A DNA stretch of 64,000 bases from Nocardia higoensis (GCF_015477835.1 NZ_JADLQN010000001.1:2728001-2792000); one strand, 5' to 3'; counted from the first letter of the stretch, positions 50,606 through 60,580 are shown. The notes: generated by a model not told the origin, from the sequence alone. Program-made: numbers and translations.

Positions 50606-53412
50606 CGGTTCTCGTCGCCCTCCGCCGCGCCGGAGCCGAAGTCGGCGGCCGGGGTGGCCCGGCCGACCCCGTGGGGATTCTCCGCCGACGGTGCAGGCCG
50701 TGAGCCGATGGGTGCCGCCTGCCCGGGCGGGACCGGGATCGGGAAGTCGCCGGTCCGGCCCCCGCCGTCCCGCTCGTCGCGGAATCCGGTGACGTGAGAG
50801 CGATCGATCGGGGGCAAGCTGAGCGAACAGTCGCCGGTGTGGTCGGTGGCATCCGGCGATTCCGCGCCCCGGCGCACGAACGGCCGCTGGTCCGGTAGGC
50901 GAGGGGTCGCACCGGTGACCTCGGTCCCTGAACCAGCCGGGCGATCATCGGCACCGATCGCCGGCGGCACCGTCTTCGGCGGCTCCCCCAGCAACTCCTG
51001 CCCGTACCGCGGCGAGTACCGGTGTCCCATCGAACCGGGCGTGGTGTCGGTGACCTCGCTCCTGGCAAGACCGGCCGGGCGATCGTCGGCGCCGATCGCC
51101 GGTGGCACGGTCTTCGGCGGCTCCCCCGGCAACTCCCGTCCGTGACGCACCGACCACGGGTCCGGCACGCGGGCAGCAGCCTGCGGGTCGTCCGGACCCA
51201 CCGGAAGGCCGTCTGCGCCGATCGCCGGTGGCACCGTCTTCTCCGGCTCGCCGAGCAGTTCACGTTCGTCGTGCCGCACCCGGGGGTGGATCGGCGCGCG
51301 ACGCGCTGTCGGCGGAGGATCGTCGGCGCCCAAGGCCTGCGGCACCGTCTTCTCGCGCTCTCCCAGCAGTTCCCGTCCGCGCTCCGCGGTCCGCAGGTAG
51401 TCCGGCGAGCGGTGTTCGGTCTCGGGTTTCGCGCCGAGCCGCGCGGCGGCGGCGAGTACACCTGCCAAACCGGGCAAGCCCGTGACGGCTGCCCGGGGAA
51501 TCGGGGCTACCGGCGACGCGGTCGACGCGCTCGGGGTCTGCGCGCTCGGGGTCTGCGCGGACGACCGGGGCACGGAGCTGCCGGGGCCGGGTGCCGGGCC
51601 CTCGGCACCCGGCGGTCCCGGAGCGTCCGGCGACGAGGTGGCGACGGCGGCGTTCGGCCGGTCACCGGTCGAGGGAGCGGGAGGCGGCGTCGGTGCGTAG
51701 GTGGGCGCTGCCGCCCCGGGTGCTGCCGGGGCGAGCGAGGGTAGCGCCGAGGCAGCAGGCGGGAACGCCGCCGGTGCGGGCACCGCCGATGCGACGGGCG
51801 GCGGCATCGCCGGTACAGCCGGAGGCGGTACTGCCGGTGCAGCGGGACTCGGCACCGCTGGTATGGCGGGACTCGGCACCGCCGGAGCGGCCGGAGTCGG
51901 CGACGCCGGGACGGGAGGAGTCGGTGTGGATGCGCCGATGCCGGGAGCGGCGGGGGCCGAGACCGCGGGCGCGTTGTATTGCGGTGTGCCGCTGCCCCAC
52001 TGTGTCATCGGAGAAGCGGTGGGAGTGGGCAGCGGGGAGGCCGGGACAGAAGACACCGGTGCGGCGGAGCCGGGCGGAGGTGAGGTGGGCGTGACGAGCT
52101 GCCGCCCCGCAGGTTCGGCGGCATGCACGTTCGCGGCCGGGCCGGCGCCGGCCGCTGCCGTCTGCCCCGCACCGAGGGCCGACGATTCGTGCTCCGTCAT
52201 GGTGCCCGGCAGATGATCGGCACGCCTGTCGAGGCCTGGACCGCCGTCGTACGCGGCGTCCAGGCCATCGACGGCACCGAGGCCGCTCGATCCGTCAGCG
52301 GAAGACCCGATCCCGCCGGTCGGGCTGCCACCCGGCGCACCGACGCCACCCGGGCTGCCGCCCGCCGAGTGGTCGCCGGGCACGTTCTCGGCGACAGCAC
52401 CGTCGCTGTCTCCCGCACTCGGTTGCCCGGCACTTCCTTGCCCCGCGTACGGCCGACCGTCTCCGTTCTCCCCGTCCGCATCGGACGTGTCGGCACCCGG
52501 TGCCATGGCATCCCCGTGCACCGACGCGTCTTGCACGATCGCCACGCCCGGCGCGGGCTCGTGCTGCACCTGCCCGCCGATGTGGGGATCCCTGTCCATG
52601 GCGTAACCGAAGAGGCTGCTGTCCGCGAACCCGCTCTGCCCCGCATCCTGAGAACCGACCGGCATCCCGGCAGCCGGCCCGGCGCCGTCGGCCACCACCG
52701 GCTCCGGGGCGTCCCGCCCGGCAGCCGGCGTGGCGCCATCGGTGACTTCTGCCTCCGTCGTGCCCTGCTCCGGCAAGCCGGCACCGCCCTCGGCCGGGTC
52801 CCCGTCGGTGGGAACATCGACCGACTCCGCGCTGAACACGGCGGCGCCGAGCAGCTGTCGCGGATCACCCGTCCCTTCGCTCGCCCCTGGACCGGGACCG
52901 GCGAGCGCCCCCGCGACAGGCGGGGGAAAGCTCGGCAATGTCGGGGCGATCGCGGTGTAGGGCCGCAGGTACAGATTCGCCATGTCGTCGCGGGCCTGTT
53001 CCTCGGCGGCATTGCGAGCGCGTGCGGCATCCGATCCGGTCGCGGCCTCGACGGCAGGGGGAATGGCGGCACGGAATCGGGCGGCCGCGTCGGCGGCGGC
53101 CTGCAGAGGGCCGGTTTGGGCCGCCAGTGCGGCGGCGAGCGCGCCGAGGCCGGTGAGCAGCTCACGAACGCGGGGCTGCGCGGCATCGGCGGCGGCGCCT
53201 TCCCAGCCGAGTTCGACCGCTCTGGTCACCGCCGCCTCGAAGCGGTCGGCGGCGTCGGACACGACGGCGGCAATCTCGGTCCATGCGTCCACCGCGGCGG
53301 TGATGTCGCCGGGCGCCATCCGGCTCGCGGCCTGCTCGATCCGCGCGTGCGAGAAATTGTGCGGGTTCTCGGTGTCGGAGATGACCCGGCCGTCGGTTCC
53401 GTGGGTGTGCAT
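50602..53412 (-). CDS. Large PPE/WXG-like secreted substrate with Pro-rich and C-terminal repeat regions
   Basis: A 936-residue protein. Residues 1-190 are helical: HARIEQAASRMAPGDITAAVDAWTEIAAVVSDAADRFEAAVTRAVELGWEGAAADAAQPRVRELLTG (WxG), ending RARNAAEEQARDDMANLYLRPYTAIAPTLPSFPPP, like a PPE/WXG100 head. About 200-640 is disordered Gly/Ser/Asp and then Ala/Pro (repeated PAVPSPAIPAVPSPAAP-type). About 690-870 contains four repeats of ELLGEPxKTVPPAIGADDxP. Start ATG 53412, preceded by GAGGGGG; the ORF to 53427 is 5 residues longer. No signal peptide. Coupled to EspG, so an ESX substrate is inferred; effector function unknown. Confidence 0.8.
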   Translation of the reverse strand: MHTHGTDGRVISDTENPHNFSHARIEQAASRMAPGDITAAVDAWTEIAAVVSDAADRFEAAVTRAVELGWEGAAADAAQPRVRELLTGLGALAAALAAQTGPLQAAADAAARFRAAIPPAVEAATGSDAARARNAAEEQARDDMANLYLRPYTAIAPTLPSFPPPVAGALAGPGPGASEGTGDPRQLLGAAVFSAESVDVPTDGDPAEGGAGLPEQGTTEAEVTDGATPAAGRDAPEPVVADGAGPAAGMPVGSQDAGQSGFADSSLFGYAMDRDPHIGGQVQHEPAPGVAIVQDASVHGDAMAPGADTSDADGENGDGRPYAGQGSAGQPSAGDSDGAVAENVPGDHSAGGSPGGVGAPGGSPTGGIGSSADGSSGLGAVDGLDAAYDGGPGLDRRADHLPGTMTEHESSALGAGQTAAAGAGPAANVHAAEPAGRQLVTPTSPPPGSAAPVSSVPASPLPTPTASPMTQWGSGTPQYNAPAVSAPAAPGIGASTPTPPVPASPTPAAPAVPSPAIPAVPSPAAPAVPPPAVPAMPPPVASAVPAPAAFPPAASALPSLAPAAPGAAAPTYAPTPPPAPSTGDRPNAAVATSSPDAPGPPGAEGPAPGPGSSVPRSSAQTPSAQTPSASTASPVAPIPRAAVTGLPGLAGVLAAAARLGAKPETEHRSPDYLRTAERGRELLGEREKTVPQALGADDPPPTARRAPIHPRVRHDERELLGEPEKTVPPAIGADGLPVGPDDPQAAARVPDPWSVRHGRELPGEPPKTVPPAIGADDRPAGLARSEVTDTTPGSMGHRYSPRYGQELLGEPPKTVPPAIGADDRPAGSGTEVTGATPRLPDQRPFVRRGAESPDATDHTGDCSLSLPPIDRSHVTGFRDERDGGGRTGDFPIPVPPGQAAPIGSRPAPSAENPHGVGRATPAADFGSGAAEGDENR
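50935..51390 (-). repeat. Four long in-gene repeats (KTVPPAIGAD units)
   Basis: Repeats of about 60 bp of strong similarity spaced about 120-137 bp apart: near 50937-51001, 51074-51139, 51206-51265 and 51326-51387. The two left copies are the most alike. They encode ELLGEPPKTVPPAIGAD-type segments, suggesting a tandem-duplicated linear motif. Confidence 0.8.
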
Positions 53413-53521
53413 CGCGCCCCCTCGCATCGATGTCGTCGATCGGGTTAGACGCGACCGGCCCGGGCACGGTTCCGTCGAATTCCGTTGCCCGAGGGGAACA
53501 GCCGGGAGAACCCGGGAACTG

Positions 53522-53812
53522 CTAGGAGTGCTCGGCCAGGTAGCGGATGTAGAAGGGGCGCAACTGGTCGGCGATCTCGCTCTCCCCGGCGTGCAGGTAG
53601 TCGTCGAGCAGCGGCAGCACGTACTTGATGTCGAGTTCGCTCTCGGAGAGATTGCCCGCGGCGGCCTCGGCGGCGGGGATGAGAGTCAGCAACTCCCACA
53701 GGTACTTCACGTCCACGTGGCGTACCGCTGTCTTCACCGCACGCTCGTGCAACTCCTTGGACGAGAGCTTGTCCAGCTCCTCGTACTTGCTCAACTCCGC
53801 GTCACCGGCCAT
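53522..53812 (-). CDS. Small helical conserved protein
   Basis: A 96-residue acidic, helical protein: KYEELDKLSSKELHERAVKTAVRHVDVKYLWELLTLIPAAEAAAGNLSESELDIKYVLPLLDDYLHAGESEIADQLRPFYIRYLAEHS. No recognised domain, no signal. The VKYLWELLTLIPAAEA stretch is well-structured and looks conserved. It stands alone between the PPE-like gene and phoH2 and no operon is obvious. Function unknown. Confidence 0.8.
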   Translation of the reverse strand: MAGDAELSKYEELDKLSSKELHERAVKTAVRHVDVKYLWELLTLIPAAEAAAGNLSESELDIKYVLPLLDDYLHAGESEIADQLRPFYIRYLAEHS

Positions 53813-54127
53813 GCCGCGACTCTATCGCCCACCCGGCGACGACGCCTCGAGTTCTTCCACACAGCCTTCGTGAGCTGCGAGTTAACCGGAACTTCACTTA
53901 GGAGCATTGCTGATCATCGAGCGCGGACCCGGCAACGCCCTGTAGCGTCGATGATGCGGATCGCGTTGGTGTGGTTCGTACGGGAGGTCCTGACTTTGAC
54001 TGAGCTATTCAGTTCGAGGGGGCCGGCACCCGGCCCTCATGACCACGACTGACGTCGGGTCATCAGGACGGACCGGTCCAGCGAGATCGTTCGCACGGGT
54101 GCCGGGCGAACGCAAAAGGAGCCCACC
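53813..54127 (+). other. Long 5' leader of phoH2 with a short upstream ORF
   Basis: About 315 bp. TAGCGT at 53943-53948 is a plausible -10. Further on, GGGAGG (53982-53987) is followed 8 bp later by TTG (53996) opening an 18-codon ORF, MTELFSSRGPAPGPHDHD, ending at 54052. In mycobacteria phoH2 is preceded by a small antitoxin gene phoAT; whether this ORF is that gene's counterpart I cannot tell. AAAAGGAG precedes phoH2. Confidence 0.45.
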
Positions 54128-55546
54128 GTGACTGCTGCACGCTCCGTTTCCGCCTCCTCGGCGACCTCCCATTCCACCGGTATCGGGGAAGACCTCGAAA
54201 CAAGAACTGCCGGTTCGAGCGCGCCCGAGGAAGCCCGCGCACCGCATCACACGGCATCCAAGACCTTCGTCATCGACACGTCGGTCCTGCTCTCCGACCC
54301 CTGGGCCTTCACCCGGTTCGGCGAGCACGACGTCGTCCTGCCGCTGGTCGTCATCAGTGAGCTGGAAGGTAAACGGCACCATCACGAACTGGGCTGGTTC
54401 GCGCGGGAAGCCCTGCGCAACCTCGATGACCTGCGCGTGGCGCACGGCAGGCTCGACGAGCCCTTGCCGATCGGCGTCGAGGGCGGAACCCTGCAGGTGG
54501 AACTGAACCACACCGATCCCTCGGTGCTCCCGGTCGGCTTCCGCACCGAGACCAACGACTCCCGGATCCTGGCCTGCGCGTTGAACCTCGCGGCCGAGGG
54601 TCGCCGGGTCGTGCTGGTGTCCAAGGACATTCCGCTGCGCGTCAAGGCGAGCGCGGTCGGCCTGCGCGCCGACGGCTACCACGCGCAGGACGTGGTGACC
54701 TCCGGATGGACCGGCATGGTGGAACTCGACGTGGCCTCCACCCAGATCGATCAGCTCTACGCCGAATCGGTTCTGGACCTGGACCAGGCACGAGAATTGC
54801 CCTGCCACACCGGCATCCGGCTGCTCGGCAGCAGCTCGAGCGCCTTGGGCCGGGTGACCCCGGACAAGCGGGTGCAACTGGTGCGCGAACGCGAAGCGTT
54901 CGGTTTGCACGGACGTTCCGCCGAGCAGCGCATCGCGCTGGACCTGCTGCTCGACGAGAGCATCGGCATCGTCTCGCTGGGCGGCAAGGCGGGCACCGGC
55001 AAGTCGGCGCTGGCGCTGACCGCGGGCCTGGAAGCGGTGCTCGAGCGCCGTTCCCAGCGCAAGGTGGTGGTGTTCCGGCCGCTGTACGCGGTGGGCGGGC
55101 AGGAGCTGGGCTACCTTCCCGGCAGCGAGAGCGAGAAGATGGGCCCGTGGGCCCAGGCGGTGTTCGACACCCTCGACGGCCTGGCCTCGCCGGAGGTGAT
55201 GGAGGAGGTGCTCAGCCGGGACATGCTGGAGGTTCTGCCGCTGACCCATATCCGCGGCCGGTCGTTGCACGACTCGTTCGTGATCGTCGACGAGGCGCAG
55301 TCGCTGGAACGCAACGTGCTGCTCACGGTGCTGAGTCGGCTCGGTTCGGGGTCGCGGGTGGTGCTCACCCATGACGTGGCCCAGCGCGACAACCTGCGGG
55401 TCGGCAGGCACGACGGCGTCGCGGCGGTCATCGAGAAGCTGAAGGGGCACCCGCTTTTCGCGCACGTCACGCTCACCCGCAGCGAGCGCTCGCCGATCGC
55501 GGCGCTGGTCACCGAGATGCTCGAGGAGTACGGCCCGACGTCCTGA
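54128..55546 (+). CDS. phoH2: PhoH2: PIN-domain ribonuclease fused to PhoH RNA helicase/ATPase
   Basis: A 472-residue fusion. After a 45-residue disordered N-terminus, the PIN domain (about 46-200) has [27 protein letters not shown] and [14 protein letters not shown], then [11 protein letters not shown], giving the acidic ribonuclease site. The PhoH ATPase domain (about 265-470) has Walker [18 protein letters not shown] and Walker [26 protein letters not shown]. PhoH2 proteins unwind and cut RNA. Starts with GTG after AAAAGGAG. Counterpart of Rv1095. Confidence 0.95.
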   Translation: MTAARSVSASSATSHSTGIGEDLETRTAGSSAPEEARAPHHTASKTFVIDTSVLLSDPWAFTRFGEHDVVLPLVVISELEGKRHHHELGWFAREALRNLDDLRVAHGRLDEPLPIGVEGGTLQVELNHTDPSVLPVGFRTETNDSRILACALNLAAEGRRVVLVSKDIPLRVKASAVGLRADGYHAQDVVTSGWTGMVELDVASTQIDQLYAESVLDLDQARELPCHTGIRLLGSSSSALGRVTPDKRVQLVREREAFGLHGRSAEQRIALDLLLDESIGIVSLGGKAGTGKSALALTAGLEAVLERRSQRKVVVFRPLYAVGGQELGYLPGSESEKMGPWAQAVFDTLDGLASPEVMEEVLSRDMLEVLPLTHIRGRSLHDSFVIVDEAQSLERNVLLTVLSRLGSGSRVVLTHDVAQRDNLRVGRHDGVAAVIEKLKGHPLFAHVTLTRSERSPIAALVTEMLEEYGPTS

Positions 55547-55568
55547 GCCGCACTCGTCGATATCACGG

Positions 55569-55615
55569 CCGGGGGCCGTGCGGCGCCGCTTCCCGCGGCG
55601 GCGCACGGCCCCCGG
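55569..55615 (+). terminator. Strong hairpin terminator after phoH2
   Basis: A 21-bp stem with one mismatch: arms 55569-55589 and 55595-55615 (CCGGGGGCCGTGCG core), loop of 5 nt, starting 22 bp past the stop. Confidence 0.75.
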
Positions 55616-55769
55616 CGAGATGGTCGCAGGCAGGTGACCACACAGTGCGCGGCCGACCACGAGTCGCCGACAGGTCCCGGCCGCGCCTGTGCGATCGAGG
55701 CGTCCCCCGTCCGGGCGCGATTCTCGCCCGACTCCCCCATCTCGGGCGCACAACGGCTAGGTTGTCCTC

Positions 55770-56636
55770 GTGCAAACACTGTTGACCGATCGCGAGCTGC
55801 TGGAGTCACTCGCCGACGAGGCGGAACTGAATCTGCGTCGTCATGTCGCCGTCGCCGACGGGTGGCAGCCCCACGATCTCGTCCCCTGGGACGACGGACG
55901 CAACTTCGCCTTCCTCGGCGGGACCGACTGGGAGCCCGGCCAGGCCCAGCTCAGCGAGGTCGCCGTGGTCGCGCTGACCGTGAGCGTGCTGATCGCCGAC
56001 AACCTGCCCTCCTACCACCGCGAGCTGGGCAAGTACCTGCGCACCGGTCCGTGGTGGCGCTGGGTGGGCCGGTGGACGGCCGAGGAGAACCGGCACGAAA
56101 TCCTCATCCGCAACTACCTGATGGTCACCCGCTCGGTCGATCCGGTCGAGCTGGAGCGGGCCCGGATGGACCACATGACCCTCGGCTTCCGCCGCGAGCC
56201 GCTGCATCTGCTCGACGTGCTGGCCGCCAACGCTTTCGAAGAGTCCGCGTCGGCGCTGCGGCACCGCAATACCGCCGCGCTGAACGAGAACCCGCTGGTC
56301 ACCGCGATCGCCGAGCGCATCGCCGCCGACGACGCGCTGCAGTCGGAGTTCTTCGCCGCGATGGTCGCCGCCGCGTTCGAATTGGCGCCGGACCAGACCA
56401 TGCGCGCGGTCGCCGATCGGGTGGCCGGGTTCTCGGTGCCGAAGGTCGAACTGCCCGACGGTCGTACCAGCGACGTGATGTTGGCCGAGGCGGGCATCTA
56501 CGACCCGGCCGTCGAGGGCGAGCAGATCTTCGCTCCGCTGCTGCGCCGGTGGAATGTCTTCGGTCGCAGCGATCTCGGGGTCGAGGGTGAGGCGGCCCGC
56601 GCCGAACTCGAGCACCTGCGCGCGTTCGCTTCCTGA
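55770..56636 (+). CDS. desA2: Acyl-ACP desaturase-like diiron protein (DesA2-like)
   Basis: A 288-residue ferritin-like diiron protein of the plant-type stearoyl-ACP desaturase family. First helix pair ends YHRELGKYL...WTAEENRHEILIRNYLM, the EENRH diiron motif; the second is LAANAFEESASALRHRN, where the E-E and H positions are preserved although the spacing is slightly altered. GRNFAFLGGTDWEPGQAQLS fits the family. M. tuberculosis DesA2 (Rv1094) has the same neighbourhood and has a modified active site; I cannot judge activity here. GTG 55770 with TAGGTT 6 bp upstream, a leaderless start. Confidence 0.9.
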   Translation: MQTLLTDRELLESLADEAELNLRRHVAVADGWQPHDLVPWDDGRNFAFLGGTDWEPGQAQLSEVAVVALTVSVLIADNLPSYHRELGKYLRTGPWWRWVGRWTAEENRHEILIRNYLMVTRSVDPVELERARMDHMTLGFRREPLHLLDVLAANAFEESASALRHRNTAALNENPLVTAIAERIAADDALQSEFFAAMVAAAFELAPDQTMRAVADRVAGFSVPKVELPDGRTSDVMLAEAGIYDPAVEGEQIFAPLLRRWNVFGRSDLGVEGEAARAELEHLRAFAS

Positions 56637-56641
56637 CATAC

Positions 56642-56683
56642 GAGAAGGCCGGACCCGGTTTCGCACCGGCTCCGGCCTTTCTC
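56642..56683. terminator. Terminator between the desaturase and glyA (convergent)
   Basis: GAGAAGGCCGGA pairs with TCCGGCCTTTCTC (one bulge) with an inner CCGGT/ACCGG stem. It begins 6 bp after the desaturase stop and can serve both converging genes. Confidence 0.65.
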
Positions 56684-56713
56684 GTCGTCGGGGGCTACCG
56701 CCTCGGCGGCAAC

Positions 56714-58009
56714 TCAGCCCAGCAGGCGCCAGTCCTCGAGGCCCTGGTAGAGCGGAACGCTCTGGGCCAGCTTCGCGACCCGGCCGCGCAGGGTCGCCAC
56801 ATCCGAGCCGCCCGCCAGCGCGGTGGCGATGATGTCGGCCACCTCGGTGAACTCGGTGTCGCCGAAACCGCGGGTGGACAGCGCCGCCGTGCCGATGCGC
56901 AGGCCGGAGGTCACCATCGGCGGGCGCGGATCGAACGGGACCGCGTTGCGGTTGACGGTGATGCCGATCTCGTGCAGCAGATCCTCGCCCTGCTGACCGT
57001 CGAGTTCGGAGTTGCGCAGGTCGACGAGCACCAGGTGCACGTCGGTGCCACCGGTGAGCACGCTGATGCCCTTGGCCGCGACATCGTCGCCGGTCAGGCG
57101 CTCGGCGAGGATCTTGGCGCCGGAGAGGGTGCGTGCCTGGCGGTCACGGAACTCCGCGGTGCCCGCGATCTTGAAGGCTACGGCCTTGGCGGCGACGGCA
57201 TGCATGAGCGGACCGCCCTGCTGGCCGGGGAAGACCGCGCTGTTGATCTTCTTGGCGAATTCCTGCTTGGCCAGGATCAGGCCGGAGCGAGGGCCACCGA
57301 GGGTCTTGTGCACCGTCGAGGAGACGACGTCGGCGTAGGGCACCGGCGAGGGGTGCAGACCGGCGGCGACCAGGCCGGCGAAATGCGCCATGTCCACCCA
57401 CAGGTAGGCGCCGACCTCGTCGGCGATCTCGCGGAAGGCGGCGAAGTCCTGGTGGCGCGGGTAGGCCGACCAGCCGGCCACGATCACCTTCGGCCTGGCC
57501 TCGAGGGCGATGGTGCGCACCTCGTCCATGTCGACGCGGTGGTCTTCCTTGCTCACCCCGTAGGAGTGCACCTCGTAGAGCTTGCCGGAGAAGTTCAGCC
57601 GCATGCCGTGGGTCAGGTGACCGCCGTGCGCGAGGTCGAGGCCGAGCATCTTCTCGCCGGGGTTCAGCAGTGACATCAGCACCGCGGCGTTGGCCTGCGC
57701 GCCGGAATGCGGCTGCACATTGGCGAATTCCGCGCCGAACAGTTCCTTGGCGCGCTCGCGGGCGAGATTCTCCACCACATCGACGTCTTCGCAGCCGCCG
57801 TAGTAGCGCCTGCCCGGGTAGCCTTCGGCGTACTTGTTGGTCAGCACACTGCCCTGGGCCTGCAGCACCGCGCGCGGCACGAAGTTCTCCGAGGCGATCA
57901 TCTCGAGGGTGTCGCGCTCGCGGGCGAGTTCGCCTGCCATCGCGGCCGCGAGCTCGGGATCGAGCTCACCGAGAGACTGGGTATTGACAGAGGCGGTCGT
58001 CTGCGTCAC
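56714..58009 (-). CDS. glyA: Serine hydroxymethyltransferase
   Basis: A 431-residue PLP enzyme, serine plus tetrahydrofolate to glycine plus methylene-THF. PLP lysine lies in [19 protein letters not shown]; other signatures are [44 protein letters not shown] and [22 protein letters not shown] start at 58009 with TAGACT 6 bp upstream (leaderless). Convergent with the desaturase gene. Same as Rv1093. Confidence 0.97.
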   Translation of the reverse strand: MTQTTASVNTQSLGELDPELAAAMAGELARERDTLEMIASENFVPRAVLQAQGSVLTNKYAEGYPGRRYYGGCEDVDVVENLARERAKELFGAEFANVQPHSGAQANAAVLMSLLNPGEKMLGLDLAHGGHLTHGMRLNFSGKLYEVHSYGVSKEDHRVDMDEVRTIALEARPKVIVAGWSAYPRHQDFAAFREIADEVGAYLWVDMAHFAGLVAAGLHPSPVPYADVVSSTVHKTLGGPRSGLILAKQEFAKKINSAVFPGQQGGPLMHAVAAKAVAFKIAGTAEFRDRQARTLSGAKILAERLTGDDVAAKGISVLTGGTDVHLVLVDLRNSELDGQQGEDLLHEIGITVNRNAVPFDPRPPMVTSGLRIGTAALSTRGFGDTEFTEVADIIATALAGGSDVATLRGRVAKLAQSVPLYQGLEDWRLLG

Positions 58010-58039
58010 CGGTTCAGTCTATGGGGACCTCGGCGGCGC

Positions 58040-58195
58040 TCACGCGGGGGGTTGCCGCGCGACGCGCTGTTGTTCGGCGGCCGGCAACAGCAGCAGATTC
58101 TCCTCGGCCTCGTCCAAGGGCCGAGCCGACTTCGCCGCGCGGGCCACCAGGATCGCACCTTCCACCGTGCTGACGAGGGGATACCACCCGACCAC
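58040..58195 (-). pseudogene. TetR C-terminal remnant or small orphan ORF
   Basis: A 51-codon GTG-initiated frame between the DUF885 gene and glyA: VVGWYPLVSTVEGAILVARAAKSARPLDEAEENLLLLPAAEQQ. It matches the last helix region of TetR regulators (TVEGALLLARAxxSxxPLxxxxEEL) but has no DNA-binding half. Probably what is left of a regulator after deletion; expression not supported by a ribosome site. Confidence 0.55.
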
Positions 58196-58213
58196 GGAGG
58201 CGGGGCGTCCGCC

Positions 58214-59425
58214 TCAGGCGGCGCCGACCAGTTCCCGGCGTACCGCGGCGGGGGTGAGCGGTTCGTCGAGCAGGCGGCGGAATCGCTCGCTGCGCTCCCC
58301 CGCGTCGGCGGCGCGATCCAGCCAGTCGCCGAGCAGCTTGTAGCCCTCCACGTAAGTGGAGATGTAGGCCCGCCACAGCGGCGAGGACAGGAAGCGCAGC
58401 TGCTGGCGCGCCCGCTCCGCGGTGACCAGGCTCCAGCGCTGCAGGAACTCCGCGACCTCGGTCTCGGTGCGGCGGCGGTCGTGCAGCAGCAGCGCGGCAT
58501 CCTGGCGGACCGAGAGCAGTTTCGCCGAAGCGCGCGATAGCCGCTCGGCACGTTCGCCGTCGAAACGCAGGCCGAGATCGGCATAGATCTCCTGCGCCCA
58601 CAGACCCCAGCCGGGTCCGACGATCGAGCGCAGCGCCAGGTCGGCCAGCCCCTCGGCCATCAGACACTGTGGGGTGTTGACCAGGAACAGCGTCTGTTCG
58701 GCATGGCCCGCGGCGACCAGCCCGGCCTCCTTGCGGCAGTGCTCGGTGTGATGCCCCGGGTAGGACTCGTGCGCGATCAGGTGCGGCAGGTTCGCCATGT
58801 GCTGCTTCAGATCGGAGTTGATCGCGACGCGGGAGTGATAGTTGCCGAGGTAGTAGTTGAATCCCGACCACGGCTTGTCGCCGACCACCTCGTAGGTGAC
58901 GTGCTCGTGGTCGGGCAGCGGGTAGCGTTCGCGCACCTTCTCACGTAGCGCGCCCGAGAACGCCTCCACACAGGCGGCGAGCCGTTCCGGCGGAATCTCC
59001 TCCGAACGCCGGTGTGCGGCGATGCGCTCGGCCAGCATGCCCTCCCCGGCCAGCACCTCGTCCATCTGCCGGTGCGCGTCCAGGTAGTCCTCGACCTCGC
59101 CGGGCGCGATCTCGACGTCGAAATACGCGCGCACCTCCTCGACGAAGCCGATGTCCTCGCCGGCGAACTTGCGGCCGGAGCATTCCAGTGCGCGCAGATG
59201 CGCGTCGAGGAATTCCACCCGCTGCTCGTCGAGCCCGGAATCCGTCAGGGCGGAACGCAATTCGGCGGCTTTCCGGGCCAGATCCCGCGGTTGCGGCGCG
59301 GGGGCGTCCTGCACCGCGCGGCGCAGGTCCGGGTCGCCGGTGAAGGCGTCGACGAAACCTTCTTCGAGACGGTCGAAGCTCAGACCCAGCCGCAGATAGT
59401 CGGCCACGAGCGGATGCGCATCCAT
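58214..59425 (-). CDS. DUF885 metallopeptidase-like protein
   Basis: A 403-residue protein of the DUF885 family, thought to be zinc peptidases. The family motif HESYPGHHTEHCRKE (HExxPGH) is present near residue 220-235, followed by LFLVNTPQCLMAEGLADLAL with the third Glu ligand; SGFNYYLGNYHSRVAIN and AYISTYVEGYKLLGDWLDR are also family landmarks. ATG 59425 chosen: TATCGT lies 7 bp upstream, so a leaderless start; the ORF to 59446 lacks support. Lacks a signal peptide. Substrate unknown. Confidence 0.85.
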   Translation of the reverse strand: MDAHPLVADYLRLGLSFDRLEEGFVDAFTGDPDLRRAVQDAPAPQPRDLARKAAELRSALTDSGLDEQRVEFLDAHLRALECSGRKFAGEDIGFVEEVRAYFDVEIAPGEVEDYLDAHRQMDEVLAGEGMLAERIAAHRRSEEIPPERLAACVEAFSGALREKVRERYPLPDHEHVTYEVVGDKPWSGFNYYLGNYHSRVAINSDLKQHMANLPHLIAHESYPGHHTEHCRKEAGLVAAGHAEQTLFLVNTPQCLMAEGLADLALRSIVGPGWGLWAQEIYADLGLRFDGERAERLSRASAKLLSVRQDAALLLHDRRRTETEVAEFLQRWSLVTAERARQQLRFLSSPLWRAYISTYVEGYKLLGDWLDRAADAGERSERFRRLLDEPLTPAAVRRELVGAA

Positions 59426-59617
59426 GCCCGCGACGATACTGCGCACCCGCGGCGCTGTCCGCCCGGTGTACCTGCGGTTACCTCCCGGTAGCGGTACCCC
59501 CTGTCTTCCGTGCCGAGAGCCGGGAGGACAATTCGCCCTATGCGGCGAGAGCTGGTCCGGAAGTCACAGTGCCCCCACGGCATGTGTGCGTGTTTGCCGA
59601 AACGGAGCGTCGGGTAA

Positions 59618-60550
59618 GTGGCACGAATGAGCGAGCCGAGCCCCTATGTGGAATTCGATAGGAAGCAGTGGCGAACACTGCGCAACTCGACTCCACTGGT
59701 GCTCACCGAGGAAGAACTGACCGGCCTGCGCGGTCTCGGCGAACAGATCGATCTGGAAGAAGTCGCCGAGGTCTACCTTCCGCTCGCTCGACTGATCCAC
59801 CTCCAAGTAGCCGCCAGGCAGCGCCTTTTCGCGGCCACCGCGACCTTCCTCGGGGAGAAACACCCCGATCGGCAGGTGCCCTTCGTCATCGGCGTCGCGG
59901 GCAGTGTGGCGGTCGGCAAATCGACCACCGCCCGCGTGCTGCAGGCATTGCTGGCGCGCTGGGAGCACCACCCCCGGGTGGATCTGGTCACCACGGACGG
60001 ATTCCTCTATCCCACGGCCGAACTCACCCGGCGCGGCATCATGCACAGGAAAGGATTCCCGGAGAGCTACGACCGGCGCAAGCTGCTGCGCTTCGTCACC
60101 GAGGTGAAATCGGGCGCCGCGGAGGTGTGCGCGCCGGTCTATTCGCACATCTCCTACAACATCGTGCCCAATGAGATGCACTGCGTGCACCAGCCCGACA
60201 TTCTCATCGTCGAGGGCCTCAATGTGCTGCAGACCGGGCCGCGGCTGATGGTCTCGGACCTGTTCGACTTCTCGATCTACGTCGACGCGCGCATCGAGGA
60301 TATCGAGAAGTGGTATGTCCAGCGCTTTCTCGCGTTGCGCAAGACCGCCTTCGCCGATCCGGAGGCGCACTTCCACCATTACGCCGATCTGACCGACGAA
60401 CAGGCCACCCTGGCCGCGCAGGAGATCTGGAATTCGACCAACCGGCCGAACCTGGTGGAGAACATTCTGCCGACCCGCCCGCGCGCGACCCTGGTATTGC
60501 GCAAAGATGCCGACCACACCATCAACCGACTGCGGCTGCGCAAGCTCTGA
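59618..60550 (+). CDS. coaA: Type I pantothenate kinase
   Basis: A 310-residue kinase, first step of CoA synthesis. P-loop [24 protein letters not shown] (about 91-114), [60 protein letters not shown], and C-terminal [22 protein letters not shown]. The N-terminus [18 protein letters not shown] fits the mycobacterial protein closely, so GTG 59618 is the start. Normal length; regulated by CoA in the family. Confidence 0.97.
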   Translation: MARMSEPSPYVEFDRKQWRTLRNSTPLVLTEEELTGLRGLGEQIDLEEVAEVYLPLARLIHLQVAARQRLFAATATFLGEKHPDRQVPFVIGVAGSVAVGKSTTARVLQALLARWEHHPRVDLVTTDGFLYPTAELTRRGIMHRKGFPESYDRRKLLRFVTEVKSGAAEVCAPVYSHISYNIVPNEMHCVHQPDILIVEGLNVLQTGPRLMVSDLFDFSIYVDARIEDIEKWYVQRFLALRKTAFADPEAHFHHYADLTDEQATLAAQEIWNSTNRPNLVENILPTRPRATLVLRKDADHTINRLRLRKL

Positions 60551-60580
60551 GCCGCCTCCCGGGATGCGCGGCAGTGGCAC

